From Salminus brasiliensis (taxonomy: Eukaryota > Chordata > Actinopteri > Characiformes > Bryconidae), in contig NC_132900.1 in assembly GCF_030463535.1 (NCBI RefSeq), positions 29,593,721-29,657,720 of the forward strand: a DNA stretch of 64,000 nt, read 5' to 3'. Shown piece by piece: positions 24,724 through 34,025 of the stretch. Made by a program: the position numbers and the translations under genes. Positions within the stretch are counted from its first letter, which is position 1; each line of letters opens with the position of its first letter. The notes beneath the pieces were generated by a model that was not told the origin of the DNA, searched no databases, and was given only the letters and a program-made list of their open reading frames with translations.

Positions 24724-27700
24724 TGTATTCACTCGTCAGTCGGCACGGGTGAAGCCCTGCCAGAGGAAACAGCAGAAGTCATTTATGTGAAAGAGGATCC
24801 CTCTCTGACCTGGCACAAAAACGCTCACACATCAAACCTCCTTCCTCCAAAGCCCTCCCGCCTCACAGGAAAACAACTGTACCAGCTAAGTAAACCAAAG
24901 CCGGGACGCCCCCAAATTCACGCCGTCACGGACGGATTGCATGGGCTCCACTTCGCTGCTGCCGGTGGGACATTTTTGTAGGGAGGGGTGTGGGTATTCA
25001 CGTATACGCTCAAGTATGTAGTTTTAGGCCAAATAAATAAATATTATATAAAATATATAATATATAATGTATTTTAAATAATGGTTTACTCTTGATGGTT
25101 GAAGTGAGTGGCCATGATCACTATGGCCAGACCCAAATAGTTCTCCGAGGCCTTCAGAAAGATGGTTGTAGATGCAGGAGAGTCTGAGAAGAGGTTTAAA
25201 AAGATCTCAGAACCATTAGAAATCAGCCACTGTTCCACGGTTCAGCCCAAGAACAGAGAGCACGAGATCGAGAGCATCTCCAAAAATCCTACCGTAAAGT
25301 GCAGCATCTACCATCAGAAAAGACCAATGACGTTCATGGGAGGTGGAGGTTCATGGAGGAAACCCTTGCTATTAACAAAAGAACACCAGGACATGTGGAC
25401 AAACATCAGGACAGACATCTGTTACAATGAGCACGGAGGTGAATTACAGTGCTAGAAGACAGTTACACAGCATTTCAGCATAACATCCCACACCAGCTGT
25501 GAAGCAGCTCCTCTATTAATTCTTAATCATATTAGAGGCTGTATAGCATACAGGGTCAGAAATATACAGATTATACCAAGAGATGGCAGATCTCCACACT
25601 GCAGAAATGTGGTTGATTCTAAAAAGCAAACAGAAGGCCTTAACAAGTAATGCCTGGAATGGTTAACGTGGCGCCCAACCCTGTCCTCGATCAGTATCGG
25701 CGATTGGCTGATCCACAACCATCTGTGATGTGCGTTTCAATGGTGGGCAATTCCGACCCTGGAAGGACGGATACCTGCACGTTTTTTTTTATATTTCCTT
25801 CTCAAGCACACCTGATTCAACTCACCTGCCAGGTTTAGCAGGTCTGATATAGCTGGGAAATCAGCAAACTGTGCTGCCCACCCCTGGTTTAGCTGGTTTG
25901 AGGTTATGCTGAAGAATTCTGAGGTAGTCCTCCTCCTTCTTCACTCTTCCGTCCACTCTGGGCAACATTTAAATTCCACTGGCTGCAGAACAGCCCTAAG
26001 GCATGATGCTACCACCACCATGCTTAACAGCTGGTGCAGTACTTCAATGCCACCATGTCCCTAATCAGTGTCCGTAAACTTTGGACCAAACCGGGGCCCA
26101 TGAAATAGATGAACCCCTCTGGTAAGAGTTTGGACAAGCGCCTGCTCAATCCCAGAAGCCTCTTCCTCTTAATTATTTTCTTTGAAAGAAGGATATACAC
26201 AGGAGGTCTGATCAGCCAGAAGGAGGAGTTTACACAAAGCCATAGATCTAAAGATGGTGTACATCCACGGTTTCTGCTTCGTGTGTCCAGCTCTTTCGGG
26301 TTGAGCCGGGCTGTGGCTTTGTGGAACGGAACGCAACTCTATTATTGCTGCACGGCCGGCAAGCTCAGGAAAAATAAACGGTGGCCGATTGCTGAGTGGA
26401 AATTTCATTAGAACACAAAAACGTTCACTTAGCGCGCCGCTAACTGGCCTCAGCTGTGGAAATAACGGCTGGGCCGCGCAACGCCCACTCGGCCAGCTGC
26501 GCCGTCCGGCGGCCGCTATTTTTACGCAGATTTGCCCCTGTCCACTCCTCCCCGACTTTATAGAAGTACGCCAGAGGCGGCGGATGTGGTCAGTGGCATG
26601 AAAAGGCAGAAGGAGTATGGCCTCCTCTCTCTCTCCCCCGGCAGCAGCTCAGACATACACTATATGTGTATAGTGTGTCCAAAAGTTTGTGGACACCCCT
26701 TTTAGTGAATGCATCCAGCTATTACCTGACAAGTTATTAACTGACACTGATGTGCAAAGATGTGCCTGCAGAACAGGACCCTCTGGAGCAGATAAACATG
26801 GTGAACCTCCTGGCACTGTGCCTAATGCCAGGCATTGGCTAGAGGGGTATAAAGCCCCCCAGAATTGAGCTGTGAAGCAGTGGAACTACAACTAGCAGTC
26901 GGAGTAATTTGTTCAAGTGACACTTTTGCTTAAAGTAAGTCACAGCCCATCGGAAGGGCCGACCCCCTCGGGCAACTCTGGGTTAAGTGCCTCGCTCAAG
27001 TGCATAATGGCAGCAGAAGAAATCAGCTGGAGTTGAACTCTTGACCCTTTGAACCATGGCCAAGTTCTCTGGGTTACTGCCACCCCCTATTAATAAATGC
27101 TTTCTAAAACCATAATTAGGGGGTTTGACCGGGGGGTGTGGCCTAAGCATGTTGCCAGAGGTTGCTGTAACAGTACCTCAGGGGTGTTTCTGCAGGTTCC
27201 TGGACATACAGTTAGCCAGCAGGTAGAGTCTAGGACAGCACATTGAATGGGGTTCGATGTAAGCATTAGTAGTAGTTCAAATATTTACCCTACCAGACAC
27301 CGCAAGCACTGCGAGATCTACAGTGAAAATGTCCACTATGAAGACATTCACATGTAGAGTGTGATATTAATTAAATTATTTATGTATTTTAAAATGTGTC
27401 ACTTCTTGCTTTTCAAGGTTTAAACAAATGCCCTCATGAAGATCCAAGAAGTCCAGTGCCCTCAAAAGTCAACCTAAGGCCTCCTTATTCAAAAACACCT
27501 GTAGTGGAGGAGTCTGACCTGTAGCATTCGACCTGGCGGGTGGAAGAGACAGTGATGAAGGCGTCAGTGCGGGCGCAGTAACACAGAGGTCCGGGCAACA
27601 GAAATCCAGGCAGGAAGCGTCCAAACGCGTAGCTCTCCTGCTCGAAGAACATCAGCATGCCGTCCATGGACTGGATACAGATGAAGTGATGACCTGAGGA

Positions 27701-30700
27701 TCACAACGACAAGAAACAGCACCAAGATCACAACTGTCCATCCATTCATCTTTCCTTCCATCGACCTTCTTATCAACCTCTTCTTGGTGGGTCTGGAGAC
27801 GTTGAGCGCAAAGCAGAAACACCCCCTGGACAAAGGGTCCATCGTAGGGTGCCACACTTGTGACACACACACACACACACACACACACAAGTGGAACAGT
27901 GGAAGACCTGTGTTCTCTGGAATGATGGTTGGTGCTCCATCCAGTACTTTTGGGATGAGTCGGGATGAACTTGGTATCAGATACCACAGGACACCTTCTC
28001 TTGTCGACGAGTCAGAGGTGTTTTGGTGGTTTTAATGTTATGGCTGATTGGTGTACACAACTTTTTTTCCCCCCATTCTTCTATAAAGTTAGCATTTTAG
28101 AGCCACACTATAAGGACAAAAGTATTGGGACACTATCGCAGGGTACCACACACGCCCATTCCCTCACACCCAATGGGCAATTTAGCATCGTCAACTCTGC
28201 TAGCATGCATGCTTTAGAGAGGTGGAAAGAAACCAGGGCAGGAGAGCCTAGGAGGAGAACGGGTAGGACGTACCAAGCTCCTCACAGACAGATACCAGAG
28301 CGAGGATGGGACCGAGATTTTAGCAGACCCCAGGCCTCCCTTGAAGCTGTGCAGCACCAAAACTACCTTCTGCACCACTACTATGCCATTCCAACGCTAT
28401 CCACACAGGCTTGATTATCATCAAGAGAAACACACTGGCAGGCTCAGTTATGTGGGGCTAGGTTGACCTTGGCTGGTGTTTTGTTGTGCTGTTAAGTGCC
28501 AGGCCTTTCTGATGGCTTCCTTACGCTGTCGCTGACGTATGCGCCGCAACCCGTTTGCGTGGGTCGGGTGCGTTCCCACCGTTCCGGGGTGAGCGTGGCG
28601 CTAGCTCAGGTTTGCAATTTATGGCACAGAAAATGAGGGCGGCTCTACGCCATAAAGCACAGCGCTGTAAAACCCAGCGGCCGCTGCATGCGAGAGCAGT
28701 AATTAGGCCTCGATACACTGTTAAAAATCACACGCTCGTTCACGAGGGGTCAGCGAGAACCACCAACAGAGCCAGGCACACATAGCACACATGTGGGCAG
28801 CTAATGAGTGTGTGTGTGTGTGTGTGTGAGAATGAGAAAAAGGAGGTGAGAGTGAGTGTTAATGATTTTTGGAATGCTGAGTACGGCGTAATGGCTTTTA
28901 ATGTAGTCTAAGTAGTATAATAGCACGGTTCTGGCCAGACGCAGTTTGGGTCAGCACCAGGCCACCCAGCAGATTCAATGGTCCATACAGTACAGTCCTT
29001 TCAGAACCACCATCTACTTCCCAGCTCCTGGACGAGCTCCCTCTGCTCAAGGGACCTGATTAATATCACCATATATTTGATTAATTAGGCCATTTGTGAA
29101 GATTGCTTAGCAACCGTTTCCAACCAATTCCAATGGTTGTGAACAGTGAGACCCAGCAATGCTCCCTCGTTCTCATTTCTTTTCCTCTCTCTCACACACA
29201 CACACACAGCTGAAGACAGAGCACACTGCACTTAACTGCTTTAGCAGTGAGAGAATTAAAGACAGGCTCTGCTGCCACCTTGTGGTCAATGCAGGTACTG
29301 AACACAGGAGAACACTTAAGACCCTAAGATCCTCTTAAGCATTAGAGTGGCCCTCGCTTTATTTATAGGAGTTGCTTTAATCCACCCACTCCATCCAGTC
29401 CATGAAGGATGAAAGAGCCGAGCACGAATCTCGCAGGCAGTAAACGGGTAAACTCTGGATCGTTGCACGAAAGCAAGTCGGCTGCTAAGCACCATTTTCC
29501 AAAAACACCAGCTACTCAGCTACTGCCCTCTACTTCTGCCAAAGACACCCAAAACTACCCTCACTGGACTGCTGGTTTGTTTGGGGGCTGGCTGGTGCAC
29601 ACTGTACGTCCAAATGTTTGTGGACACCCCTAATTCTGATGAATGCATTCAGCTACTTTAACACAGTTGTGGAAATGCACACAAACACACACAGCTTGTC
29701 TAGTCCCTGTAGAGAAGTGCTGCCAGTAGAATAGGACTCTCTGGAGCAGATAAGCATGGTGAGCCTATTGGCGCCATGCTGCCTAATGCCAGGCGTGAGC
29801 TAGAGGGGACTAAAGCCCACCAGCATTGAGATGTGGAGCAGTGGAGGAACTTGAGTTCTCTGGAATGATGGTTGGTGCTCCATTCAGTACTTTTGGGATG
29901 AGTCGGGGATGAAGTTGGTATGAGATACCACAGGACACCTTTAGAGGTCTTTTGGTGGCATGAAGGGAACCACACAATATTAGGCAGATGGTTTTAATGA
30001 TTTGGCTGGTTGGTGTATACTAGTTATGAATACTTATTTTTCCTGTTCTTTTATAATATTAACATTCCAGAGCTGTGTGTGGACAAAAATATTGGGACAC
30101 CTGCCTATTTATTGTTTCTTCTAAAATCAAGGGTATAGGAGTTAGTTAGGTGAAGATGTTAGAAGCTGACCACCACCCCACCTCATCGTCTCCAACTCCC
30201 CAAATCATCCCTAAAGTACTGGTTGGAGCACCACCATCATTCCAGGAAACAAATGTAGCTCCACTGCCCCACAGCTCAACGCTGGGGGCTTTAAACCCCT
30301 CTAGCCCACGCCTGGTTTTAGTCATGGTGCCAAAAAGGTCCTGTTTATCGCCTCCAGAGCGAGAACTACTCCTATTCTAATAGAAGTACAGGGAAGAGAC
30401 AAGCTATGTCAGCAATGGGTGCAACTTATAGTAGCTGAAGCATTCATTAAAAGGGGTGTCCACAAACATTGGACTCATTGCACTCAAACATTGGCTTCCA
30501 CAACAAGCACTCATTGCTAAAAGCTCACCAGTGACCCCTCCGAAAGGGCCGTAGGTCATGTTGCAGGCCGTCCTCTGCAGGTTGTGCTCGTAAATCAGGC
30601 GGAGCTGGTACTGGTCCCCGTGTTCAATGTTCCCAGCCGTGCCTGACAACAGCAGAACACAAGACCACATCATGAAGAGAGGAACAGGTATAAACTGGAG

Positions 30701-33700
30701 CTGTTTTCCACCTAATTAAACTGTGAAGATTAGATGAGAGCCGAACCAGGAAACAGAACAGGGTAAAAGCAACGGCAAGGAGTAGCTGTTAAACAGTGAT
30801 GGCAGTCACCTGAGACAGCATAGACGGAGAGCTTTCTGGGATGCAGCACCGCCAGGTGAAGCAGCTCCGAGCACCTAGAGGAACACAAGTGACACAGATG
30901 AGTCGAGTTCAATCCACCACATTCTTCAGAATAGTCTAAGATATTAGGATCATGTAAACTGGCTTAGTGATCCACTGCACTACCACTTTGGCTCGGGGGT
31001 CACAAGTTCGAATCCTGAACCATGCCGGAGTCTGAGAGAGCACAATTGGCCATGTTCTCTCCAAGGTAGATGGCGCTCTCTCCCTTCATCGATGTTGGCC
31101 GGCACAGGCGTCTGTTAGCTGGTTAGCTAGGCGTCGTGACACATACTATTCCCTCGACGGTTCCATTGGTTAAAATCGGGCTGCCGTACTTACTAAAATT
31201 GATCTAATTTATCTTTTAACTCATTTTAATTACTTTTAATTACTTTTCATCTGGATGAAGCATCGCTATTTAACTTTATTTATTAAAAGTTAATCACTTA
31301 TTAGCAAAGTCAACAGTATAATATTGTTGTTGCATTGCTGGCTTATAAAGCTGATGGTTGGTGTGGCACAACAGATAACACCATTATTGGCCAGTGAGCT
31401 ACCACACCATGTGGGAGACTGGGGTTCAATTCCCAGTGTGGCTGACTGGTGTCACAACACCAGAGCTTTCCGAGTGTTGGCTGCGTGTCGGCTGCCTAGT
31501 GATGCCGCATCGGCGAGAGTTGGAAAAGCAGTGGTGGCTGGCTTTGTATGTGTATCTGAGGAGGCATGTGTTAAGTCCTTACACTCCTAGTGTCGGGAGC
31601 ATTGCTAGTGCTAGGGGGAGTTACGAACAGGTGGGATTATTGGCAGCACCAAATTGGAAGAATAATTAAATGACTTTAATTAAAATTTTTAATAAATAAA
31701 TTAATAAATAAATAATATGGGGCCGAATTCCCCAATTTTTTCTTCTACGGATATTCTTCTATATCCCAATATCATTCTTAAGAAAAGTCCAAACAGAAAG
31801 TCTAGATCAGATTCATGATGTTTTTAAAAGTCCTCCAGGGATCGATGGGGAACACTGGAGGACGTCCGAATCTTCGCCAAAACTGTGTCCGTGGGTTTTA
31901 GGAAGAAATTTCTTCTCAAGAACGGACGCTTTTCTTATTCAGACATTTGATAAACAAACACGAAGAACCCAAAAGGATCAGAAATATAAACGCAAACACA
32001 AACAGTGACAGATCTTCACCACAGGCTGGAATGCTGTGGGAGAGCGTGGAGAGTGGGTGCGTGTGTGTGAGAGAGAGAGAGAGACCGTCAGGAGAACACA
32101 CTCCAGCACTCGGTTAGAGCTCTCTGCTCTGCGCTAATGAGAAAAATAGCTCAACCACGTGTCACAGCAGCAAACTGAGAGATGACCACACCAAAACAGA
32201 AGTGTGGGGGCAAACGAGTGCACATCAACTCGCCTCACAACTCCAACCAACACAGCTTCTAAGTCTGGTTTTTATATGTGAAGCCTTTGAGGACAATTCT
32301 AGCTCACACACCCTGTCATTCTCCAAGATCGGCCAACCTCAAAGGCACACGCTGCGTTAACACCACTGTGTGTTGTTTTTGTTGTTTTTTTATTATTATT
32401 TATTTATTTTACAATGTTCCCTGACTCAGTTTCATTGTCTTCCCACTGACCTGCGTTTGCTGACAGCCATGGCCAAAAATATTAGAACTCCTCCTTCACT
32501 TATTTGGTTGCAAGTACAAAAAAGAAGTAGCAACCCCCCCCCCAAAACATGCCTGAACCTCGAGCAGATCATTATAGAGGGTGTGCATGTGACGCCACAG
32601 GTGGTTGGAGTCAATGTGGCCACGCCCACTGAGTGGCAGTGTTAAAGTTCAGCCTCCTTCTACTGAAGAGCAGAGAAGCTAATGGATTTGCTGCAATTTG
32701 CAGAAACGACTGGAATCCAGGCACTGAAACGTGTGGGAGCTCACTGAAAACAGGTGGGAATAAAAACAAGCCCACTGTAGTTGTGAATTTAGCGACATGC
32801 TAAGCTCAAGTAAGAGAGAAAGCAAGTAAACATGGATGAGCCAACACTCCTAAGACCCTTCCCTTGACTCGGAGCCCTCAGAAATGAGGCTTCATCCTCT
32901 AAAGAGGTGTAATTTAGCTGGCTCAGTTAGCTGGCTACCCATTGCTGACCATGTACCATTGGTTAATTGGAAACTTGGACAAATTGCTGTCAGTCCAGTC
33001 CAGCTGACTTTAATTTGAGCAGATAGTTGCTTGCTTTATTTGGCCGTTTTTCCTAATAAACGCATAATAAACCACTCAGTCCGACTACAGGGGGCGCGTT
33101 CCAGCAGGCGTGGTGTCAGTGCATATCCTCTATTCCTGAGTGCCGCTAGTGATCTAGCTTGTTTTGACTGGACTGGCATGCTCCTAATCTCCAAAAAAAG
33201 TCTCTGCAACTTACGAGACGAACTTGCCCACTTCCACCTGGATGATGGGGTCCCGAAGCTGCACCTCCAGCAGCTGCACGTCTGCCCCGTTCTGCTCGCC
33301 TGGCTTGGTCGCATGGGGGGCAAAAATCCGCAGCATTCCCATGTAGCTGCCCACCACTACTTTATCTGAAACAAGAGGCACAGCACCTGTCTTTCAGTCT
33401 CACTGTTGGCTTAATGTTGGGCTAAAGGTTAGAGAAGAGGGCTTGGGACCAGAGGGTCCTGCTGTGACCTCCTGGACCGGCAGGAAGAATGGGTGGGGAG
33501 AGTGAAGGAACACTGCCTTCCCCATGCTTTCCAGTGCTCTGGGTGTGTGAGTTCTCCCAAACCCATTGTACTGCTGTGCAATTGCTGTAAATTCCATTAC
33601 TCAAGGCTGTTGTCACCATTGGACAAAGACCTTGTATCTCCAAAACAGCAACTTTACAGGAGCAGAAAAAAAACCTTCTTAACTTTCAAGAGAAAAATAT

Positions 33701-34025
33701 GTTATCCCAAGTCATTTCGGAGCATTTCTATTGGTCCGTTTGTCATAAAAATGAAGTCAAAAACAGCAAAGATTGAGACACAAGGTTTTTGCCCATCAGC
33801 GATGGCATTAGATGGCCTTGAGGATTCCCTGGAGGGTAAATGGAGAGGTGGGCCTTGTGGCCTTATTAACCCCAGTATTGAAACTCGGAGCATGTGTATA
33901 TATTTCCACGTACCGTAACCACTCCCACTGTTGTCCACATCGCCGACACACAAGCAGCCCTGGTCAAACTCCTCACCCTCACCCAGTGCGGCTGACCACC
34001 AGTCCCGTGCCTTGAACAGAGACAT
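5645..34025 (-). CDS. bbs9: BBS9 (PTHB1), BBSome subunit; 5' half of the coding region, split in exons
   Basis: BBS9 is a core subunit of the BBSome, the coat complex that carries membrane proteins in and out of the primary cilium. Twelve coding segments read in order match vertebrate BBS9: 34025-33914, 33365-33215, 30874-30810, 30642-30529, 27693-27519, 21704-21617, 21254-21071, 18062-17933, 9027-8846, then 6019-5966 and 5747-5645. The first nine join in phase with no stop and give 400 codons, starting MSLFKARDWW and covering the N-terminal beta-propeller. The last two (ending around QPPLTVTQDQF) match the start of the appendage-like region. One exon between 8846 and 6019 is missing from my reading; its length should be 2 modulo 3. 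The protein is normally near 890 residues, so about half is accounted for and the rest should lie beyond the left edge. A short 5' UTR with an acceptor at 34032/34033 implies an upstream non-coding exon. Identity is firm. Confidence 0.93.
5966..6019 (-). CDS. bbs9: bbs9 small 54-nt coding exon
   Basis: Eighteen in-frame codons encode QALITEMNGLALPSVTVK, which aligns with the BBS9 stretch ending LVPSVTVK. Acceptor ccacag, donor gtaggc, phase 0 at both ends. Because the previous recognised exon ends in phase 1, one exon is missing between 8846 and this one. Confidence 0.8.
6085..6500. repeat. Probable DNA transposon remnant, unclassified
   Basis: Starts TATGTACAGTACTCTGCACA and continues through a low-CpG stretch with GATCAACACCTGGTTTGGTG. 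It lies immediately beside the 54-nt bbs9 exon. No protein family was recognised. Confidence 0.4.
6695..6850 (+). mobile_element. tRNA-derived SINE fragment
   Basis: Head TGAGCTCAGTGGTCTAATGC GCTACCATTATGG and body GAGAGAGCACAATTGACTCC are shared with copies at 15.3, 17.1, 19.2 and 31.0 kb. Confidence 0.65.
7390..7455 (-). mobile_element. SINE head (tRNA-like), inverted
   Basis: Minus strand reads GAGTGGTCCAGTGGACTAAG and GGTTTCGAATCC, an RNA polymerase III box A/box B arrangement. Confidence 0.55.
7690..7880 (+). mobile_element. SINE tail fragment
   Basis: Contains GGGAGCATTGCTAGTGCTAG and GGGTGGGTTAATTCTGAGAA, then a poly(A)-rich end. Confidence 0.6.
7959..8018. repeat. (GA)n microsatellite
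   Basis: About 30 perfect GA units. Leucine/serine frames on the other strand are artefacts. Confidence 0.95.
8846..9027 (-). CDS. bbs9: bbs9 coding exon 9
   Basis: Encodes DLKGLVVSLSSEGHLQCSYM then GTDPSFFTAPK and NYDEVDAEMRALHKVI, matching the end of the propeller and the helical linker. Acceptor ttttag, donor gtaagg. The intron above it is about 8.9 kb and full of transposon remnants. Ends in phase 1. Confidence 0.93.
9285..9560 (+). mobile_element. Probable Tc1-like 3' transposase remnant
   Basis: A broken frame reads LSPDLDIIECV then a stop and EKLDDNK, resembling the SPDLNPIEHLW end of Tc1 transposases. Weak evidence. Confidence 0.4.
10078..10830. mobile_element. Tc1-like element remnants with ATATTATGACCACC ends
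   Basis: The terminal phrase ATATTATGACCACC occurs at about 10092 and 10400 in the same direction, so at least two insertions are nested or tandem. The segment 10440-10800 looks like a broken transposase region with several stops. A 171-residue antisense frame over it has no recognisable family. Confidence 0.55.
11571..11800 (-). mobile_element. Family A, inverted partial copy with (GAT)n
   Basis: Begins ATGGACAAAAGTATTGGGAC (the right end reversed), then a (GAT)n expansion at 11669-11692 and the GGAGCACCATCCATCATTCC core. A His-rich open frame here is only the triplet repeat. Confidence 0.7.
12708..12811. repeat. Snap-back inverted repeat (MITE-like)
   Basis: AGGTCTTCAAACTTGACCTTG and its imperfect complement around CAAGGTCCAGATTTGAAGAC form arms of about 36 bp with a loop of about 30 bp. 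Confidence 0.6.
12825..12990 (-). mobile_element. SINE tail fragment, inverted
   Basis: Reverse complement of the tail phrase (CTAGCACTAGCAACACTCCC) followed by an A-rich stretch. Confidence 0.6.
13552..13599. repeat. (GT)n microsatellite
   Basis: About 23 GT units. Confidence 0.95.
13645..13960. mobile_element. Family A, internally rearranged copy
   Basis: The left half is in plus orientation (CCAAAAGTTTGTGGACACCC to GCCAGGCGTGGGCTAG). From about 13824 the middle of the element runs in the opposite orientation, ending CACAGCTCAATGCTGGGGC. Confidence 0.65.
13995..14225 (+). mobile_element. SINE body and tail
   Basis: GTCTGTTAGCTGGTGCACCA body, tail GGAGCATTGCTAGTGCTAGG and an (AAAT)n end. 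Confidence 0.6.
14668..14735. repeat. (GA)n microsatellite
   Basis: About 34 perfect GA units in the large bbs9 intron. Confidence 0.95.
14991..15018. repeat. (GGT)n microsatellite
   Basis: About nine perfect triplets. Confidence 0.9.
15260..15575 (+). mobile_element. tRNA-derived SINE, nearly complete
   Basis: Head GTCCAACGGACTAAGGTGCT with box B GGTTCGAATCCC; body GAGAGCACAATTGGCCTTGC; tail CCAGTCCAAATTGGGGAG and an A-rich end. Confidence 0.75.
15595..15670 (+). mobile_element. SINE head fragment
   Basis: GGCCCAGAGTGGTCCAGCAG AATAAGGTGCC and GCTAGTTCAAAACCCGG, a box A/box B pair without the body. Confidence 0.6.
17050..17410 (+). mobile_element. tRNA-derived SINE, nearly complete
   Basis: Head CAGAGTGGTCCAGTGGGCTA, body GAGCGCACAATTGGGTCTTG, GTCTGTTAGCTGTTGTATCG, tail GGGGCATTGCTAATG and an A/T-rich end. 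Confidence 0.75.
17400..17760 (-). mobile_element. Tc1-like transposase fragment
   Basis: The minus strand reads VREVNKNPVVTLAELRS and STTPGWALWQSGQK, the DNA-binding part of fish Tc1-like transposases, with degraded flanks. It directly follows a SINE. Confidence 0.7.
17933..18062 (-). CDS. bbs9: bbs9 coding exon 8
   Basis: Encodes LLGNHNNMVLVYQDTTLKWA then AQLSCVPVAMRVANF, the last propeller strands of BBS9. Acceptor tccacag, donor gtaagt. Confidence 0.93.
18935..19165 (+). mobile_element. Tc1-like deletion derivative
   Basis: Plus strand encodes a broken version of HFDKNQAGLVGCS and KCSKEGQPVT, transposase N-terminal residues. It is followed at once by the far 3' part (CTGCTGACGTTAGTCTTGAA). 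The catalytic middle is missing. Confidence 0.65.
19205..19420 (+). mobile_element. tRNA-derived SINE, shortened
   Basis: Head GCTCAGAGTGGTTCACCAGT, ACCACTATGGCTCGGGGGTC and AGTTTGAATGC; tail GGAGCCATGCTAGCGCTGGG. Confidence 0.65.
21071..21254 (-). CDS. bbs9: bbs9 coding exon 7
   Basis: Encodes AEWTLVLGEQALDICVPSAS and later GQIRFMKKLEYNPSCFLPY, clear BBS9 sequence. Acceptor ccccag, donor gtaatg; phase 0 in, phase 1 out. Confidence 0.93.
21617..21704 (-). CDS. bbs9: bbs9 coding exon 6
   Basis: Encodes YEALAVATDADTRQDSEQQQ followed by SKSSGKRLA, matching the loop of BBS9 that carries ATDAD. Acceptor ctgcag, donor gtcagt; ends in phase 0. Confidence 0.9.
21870..22142 (-). mobile_element. Different SINE-like repeat, inverted, with (CA)n
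   Basis: The minus-strand head includes box B-like GGGTTCGATTCCCGGG; the other end is GGTAAGGTAAGGTTAAGG. A (CA)n run at 21947-21978 lies inside. Confidence 0.6.
22851..22890. repeat. (GT)n microsatellite
   Basis: About 19 GT units. Confidence 0.95.
23580..24125 (-). mobile_element. Tc1-like deletion derivative, family B
   Basis: Carries CAGCTCTGACCCGTCCAGGC, GTGGTATCTGGCACCAAGAC and, after a deletion, GGAGCACTTTTGG and an end ATATGGCTGATCAGTGTAC. The transposase is largely deleted. Confidence 0.7.
24682..24721. repeat. (GT)n microsatellite
   Basis: About 19 GT units. Confidence 0.95.
25740..25895. repeat. Short interspersed repeat, unknown class
   Basis: The segment with CCTGATTCAACTCACCTGCC, AGGTTTAGCAGGTCTGATA and AATCAGCAAACTGTGCTG recurs at 56605-56745. 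A related inverted piece lies at 48070-48165. Confidence 0.6.
25920..26100 (-). mobile_element. Tc1-like transposase fragment
   Basis: Contains AGCCCTAAGGCATGATGCTA followed by CCACCACCATGCTTAACAG, a phrase typical of fish Tc1-like transposase genes read on the minus strand. No open frame remains. Confidence 0.55.
26655..26895 (+). mobile_element. Family A, left fragment
   Basis: Starts ACTATATGTGTATAGTGTGT then TCCAAAAGTTTGTGGACACC and runs to the GAATTGAGCTGTGAAGCAGT core. Confidence 0.7.
27519..27693 (-). CDS. bbs9: bbs9 coding exon 5
   Basis: Encodes ICIQSMDGMLMFFEQESYAF then GRFLPGFLLPGPL, one of the most conserved BBS9 blocks. Acceptor cctcag, donor gtcaga; phase 1 in, phase 2 out. 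Confidence 0.94.
27863..27889. repeat. (CA)n microsatellite
   Basis: About 13 CA units interrupting the chimeric transposon just left of its recognisable core. Confidence 0.9.
27889..28052 (+). mobile_element. Chimeric transposon copy (family A core joined to Tc1-like right end)
   Basis: The family A phrase GTACTTTTGGGATGAGTCGG is followed directly by GGTATCAGATACCACAGGAC and TGTTATGGCTGATTGGTGTA, which belong to a Tc1-like element. The same join occurs at 29.9 kb. Confidence 0.7.
28103..28145 (-). mobile_element. Family A end fragment
   Basis: CACTATAAGGACAAAAGTAT followed by TGGGACAC, the terminal repeat alone. Confidence 0.6.
29604..30018 (+). mobile_element. Chimeric transposon, near full length
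   Basis: The left end is family A (GTCCAAATGTTTGTGGACAC) and includes its core. After GGGATGAGTCGGGGATGA the sequence changes to a Tc1-like right end (GATACCACAGGACACC ... ACAATATTAGGCAG ... TTGGCTGGTTGGTGTAT). Confidence 0.75.
30071..30476 (-). mobile_element. Family A, full-length inverted copy
   Basis: Runs from GTGGACAAAAATATTGGGAC to GTGTCCACAAACATTGGAC with the core on the minus strand. It sits in a bbs9 intron just beside coding exon 4. Confidence 0.75.
30529..30642 (-). CDS. bbs9: bbs9 coding exon 4
   Basis: Encodes GNIEHGDQYQLRLIYEHNLQ then RTACNMTYGPFGGVTG, strongly conserved in BBS9. Acceptor tgtcag, donor gtgagc, phase 1 at both ends. The intron to the previous exon is only 167 bp. 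Confidence 0.93.
30810..30874 (-). CDS. bbs9: bbs9 coding exon 3
   Basis: A 65-nt exon encoding SELLHLAVLHPRKLSVYAVS, typical of the BBS9 propeller. Acceptor ctctag, donor gtgac. Confidence 0.9.
30960..31145 (+). mobile_element. tRNA-derived SINE, shortened
   Basis: TGGCTCGGGGGTCACAAGTT CGAATCC and GAGAGCACAATTGGCCATG, then GTCTGTTAGCTGG. Confidence 0.65.
31345..31710 (+). mobile_element. tRNA-derived SINE, variant head
   Basis: Head GGTGTGGCACAACAGATAAC and GGGTTCAATTCCC; tail GGGAGCATTGCTAGTGCTAG and (AAAT)n. The same head type occurs inverted at 53.6 kb. Confidence 0.7.
31711..33214. other. bbs9 intron segment
   Basis: No exon. The phrase AGCCATGGCCAAAAATATTAG at about 32465 suggests a further old DNA transposon end. 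Confidence 0.4.
33215..33365 (-). CDS. bbs9: bbs9 coding exon 2
   Basis: Encodes DKVVVGSYMGMLRIFAPHA and ends with VEVGKFVS, propeller blades of BBS9. Acceptor tttcag, donor gtaag; phase 1 in and phase 2 out, consistent with both neighbours. Confidence 0.92.
33914..34025 (-). CDS. bbs9: bbs9 coding exon 1 (start codon)
   Basis: The exon begins with ATG at 34025 and encodes MSLFKARDWWSAALGEGEEF, the conserved BBS9 N-terminus. It ends in phase 1 before a gtacgt donor. The acceptor ccacag lies just upstream of the ATG. Confidence 0.93.

Larger units (their letters stand above)
22143..27518. other. bbs9 intron between coding exons 6 and 5
   Basis: Contains GT runs, Tc1-like remnants and a family A piece. 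A CpG-rich part at 26390-26600 has no recognised gene. Confidence 0.6.

Noticed and set aside
33493..33918. 141-residue plus-strand open frame
   Set aside because: No family resemblance, and it overlaps BBS9 exon 1 antisense.
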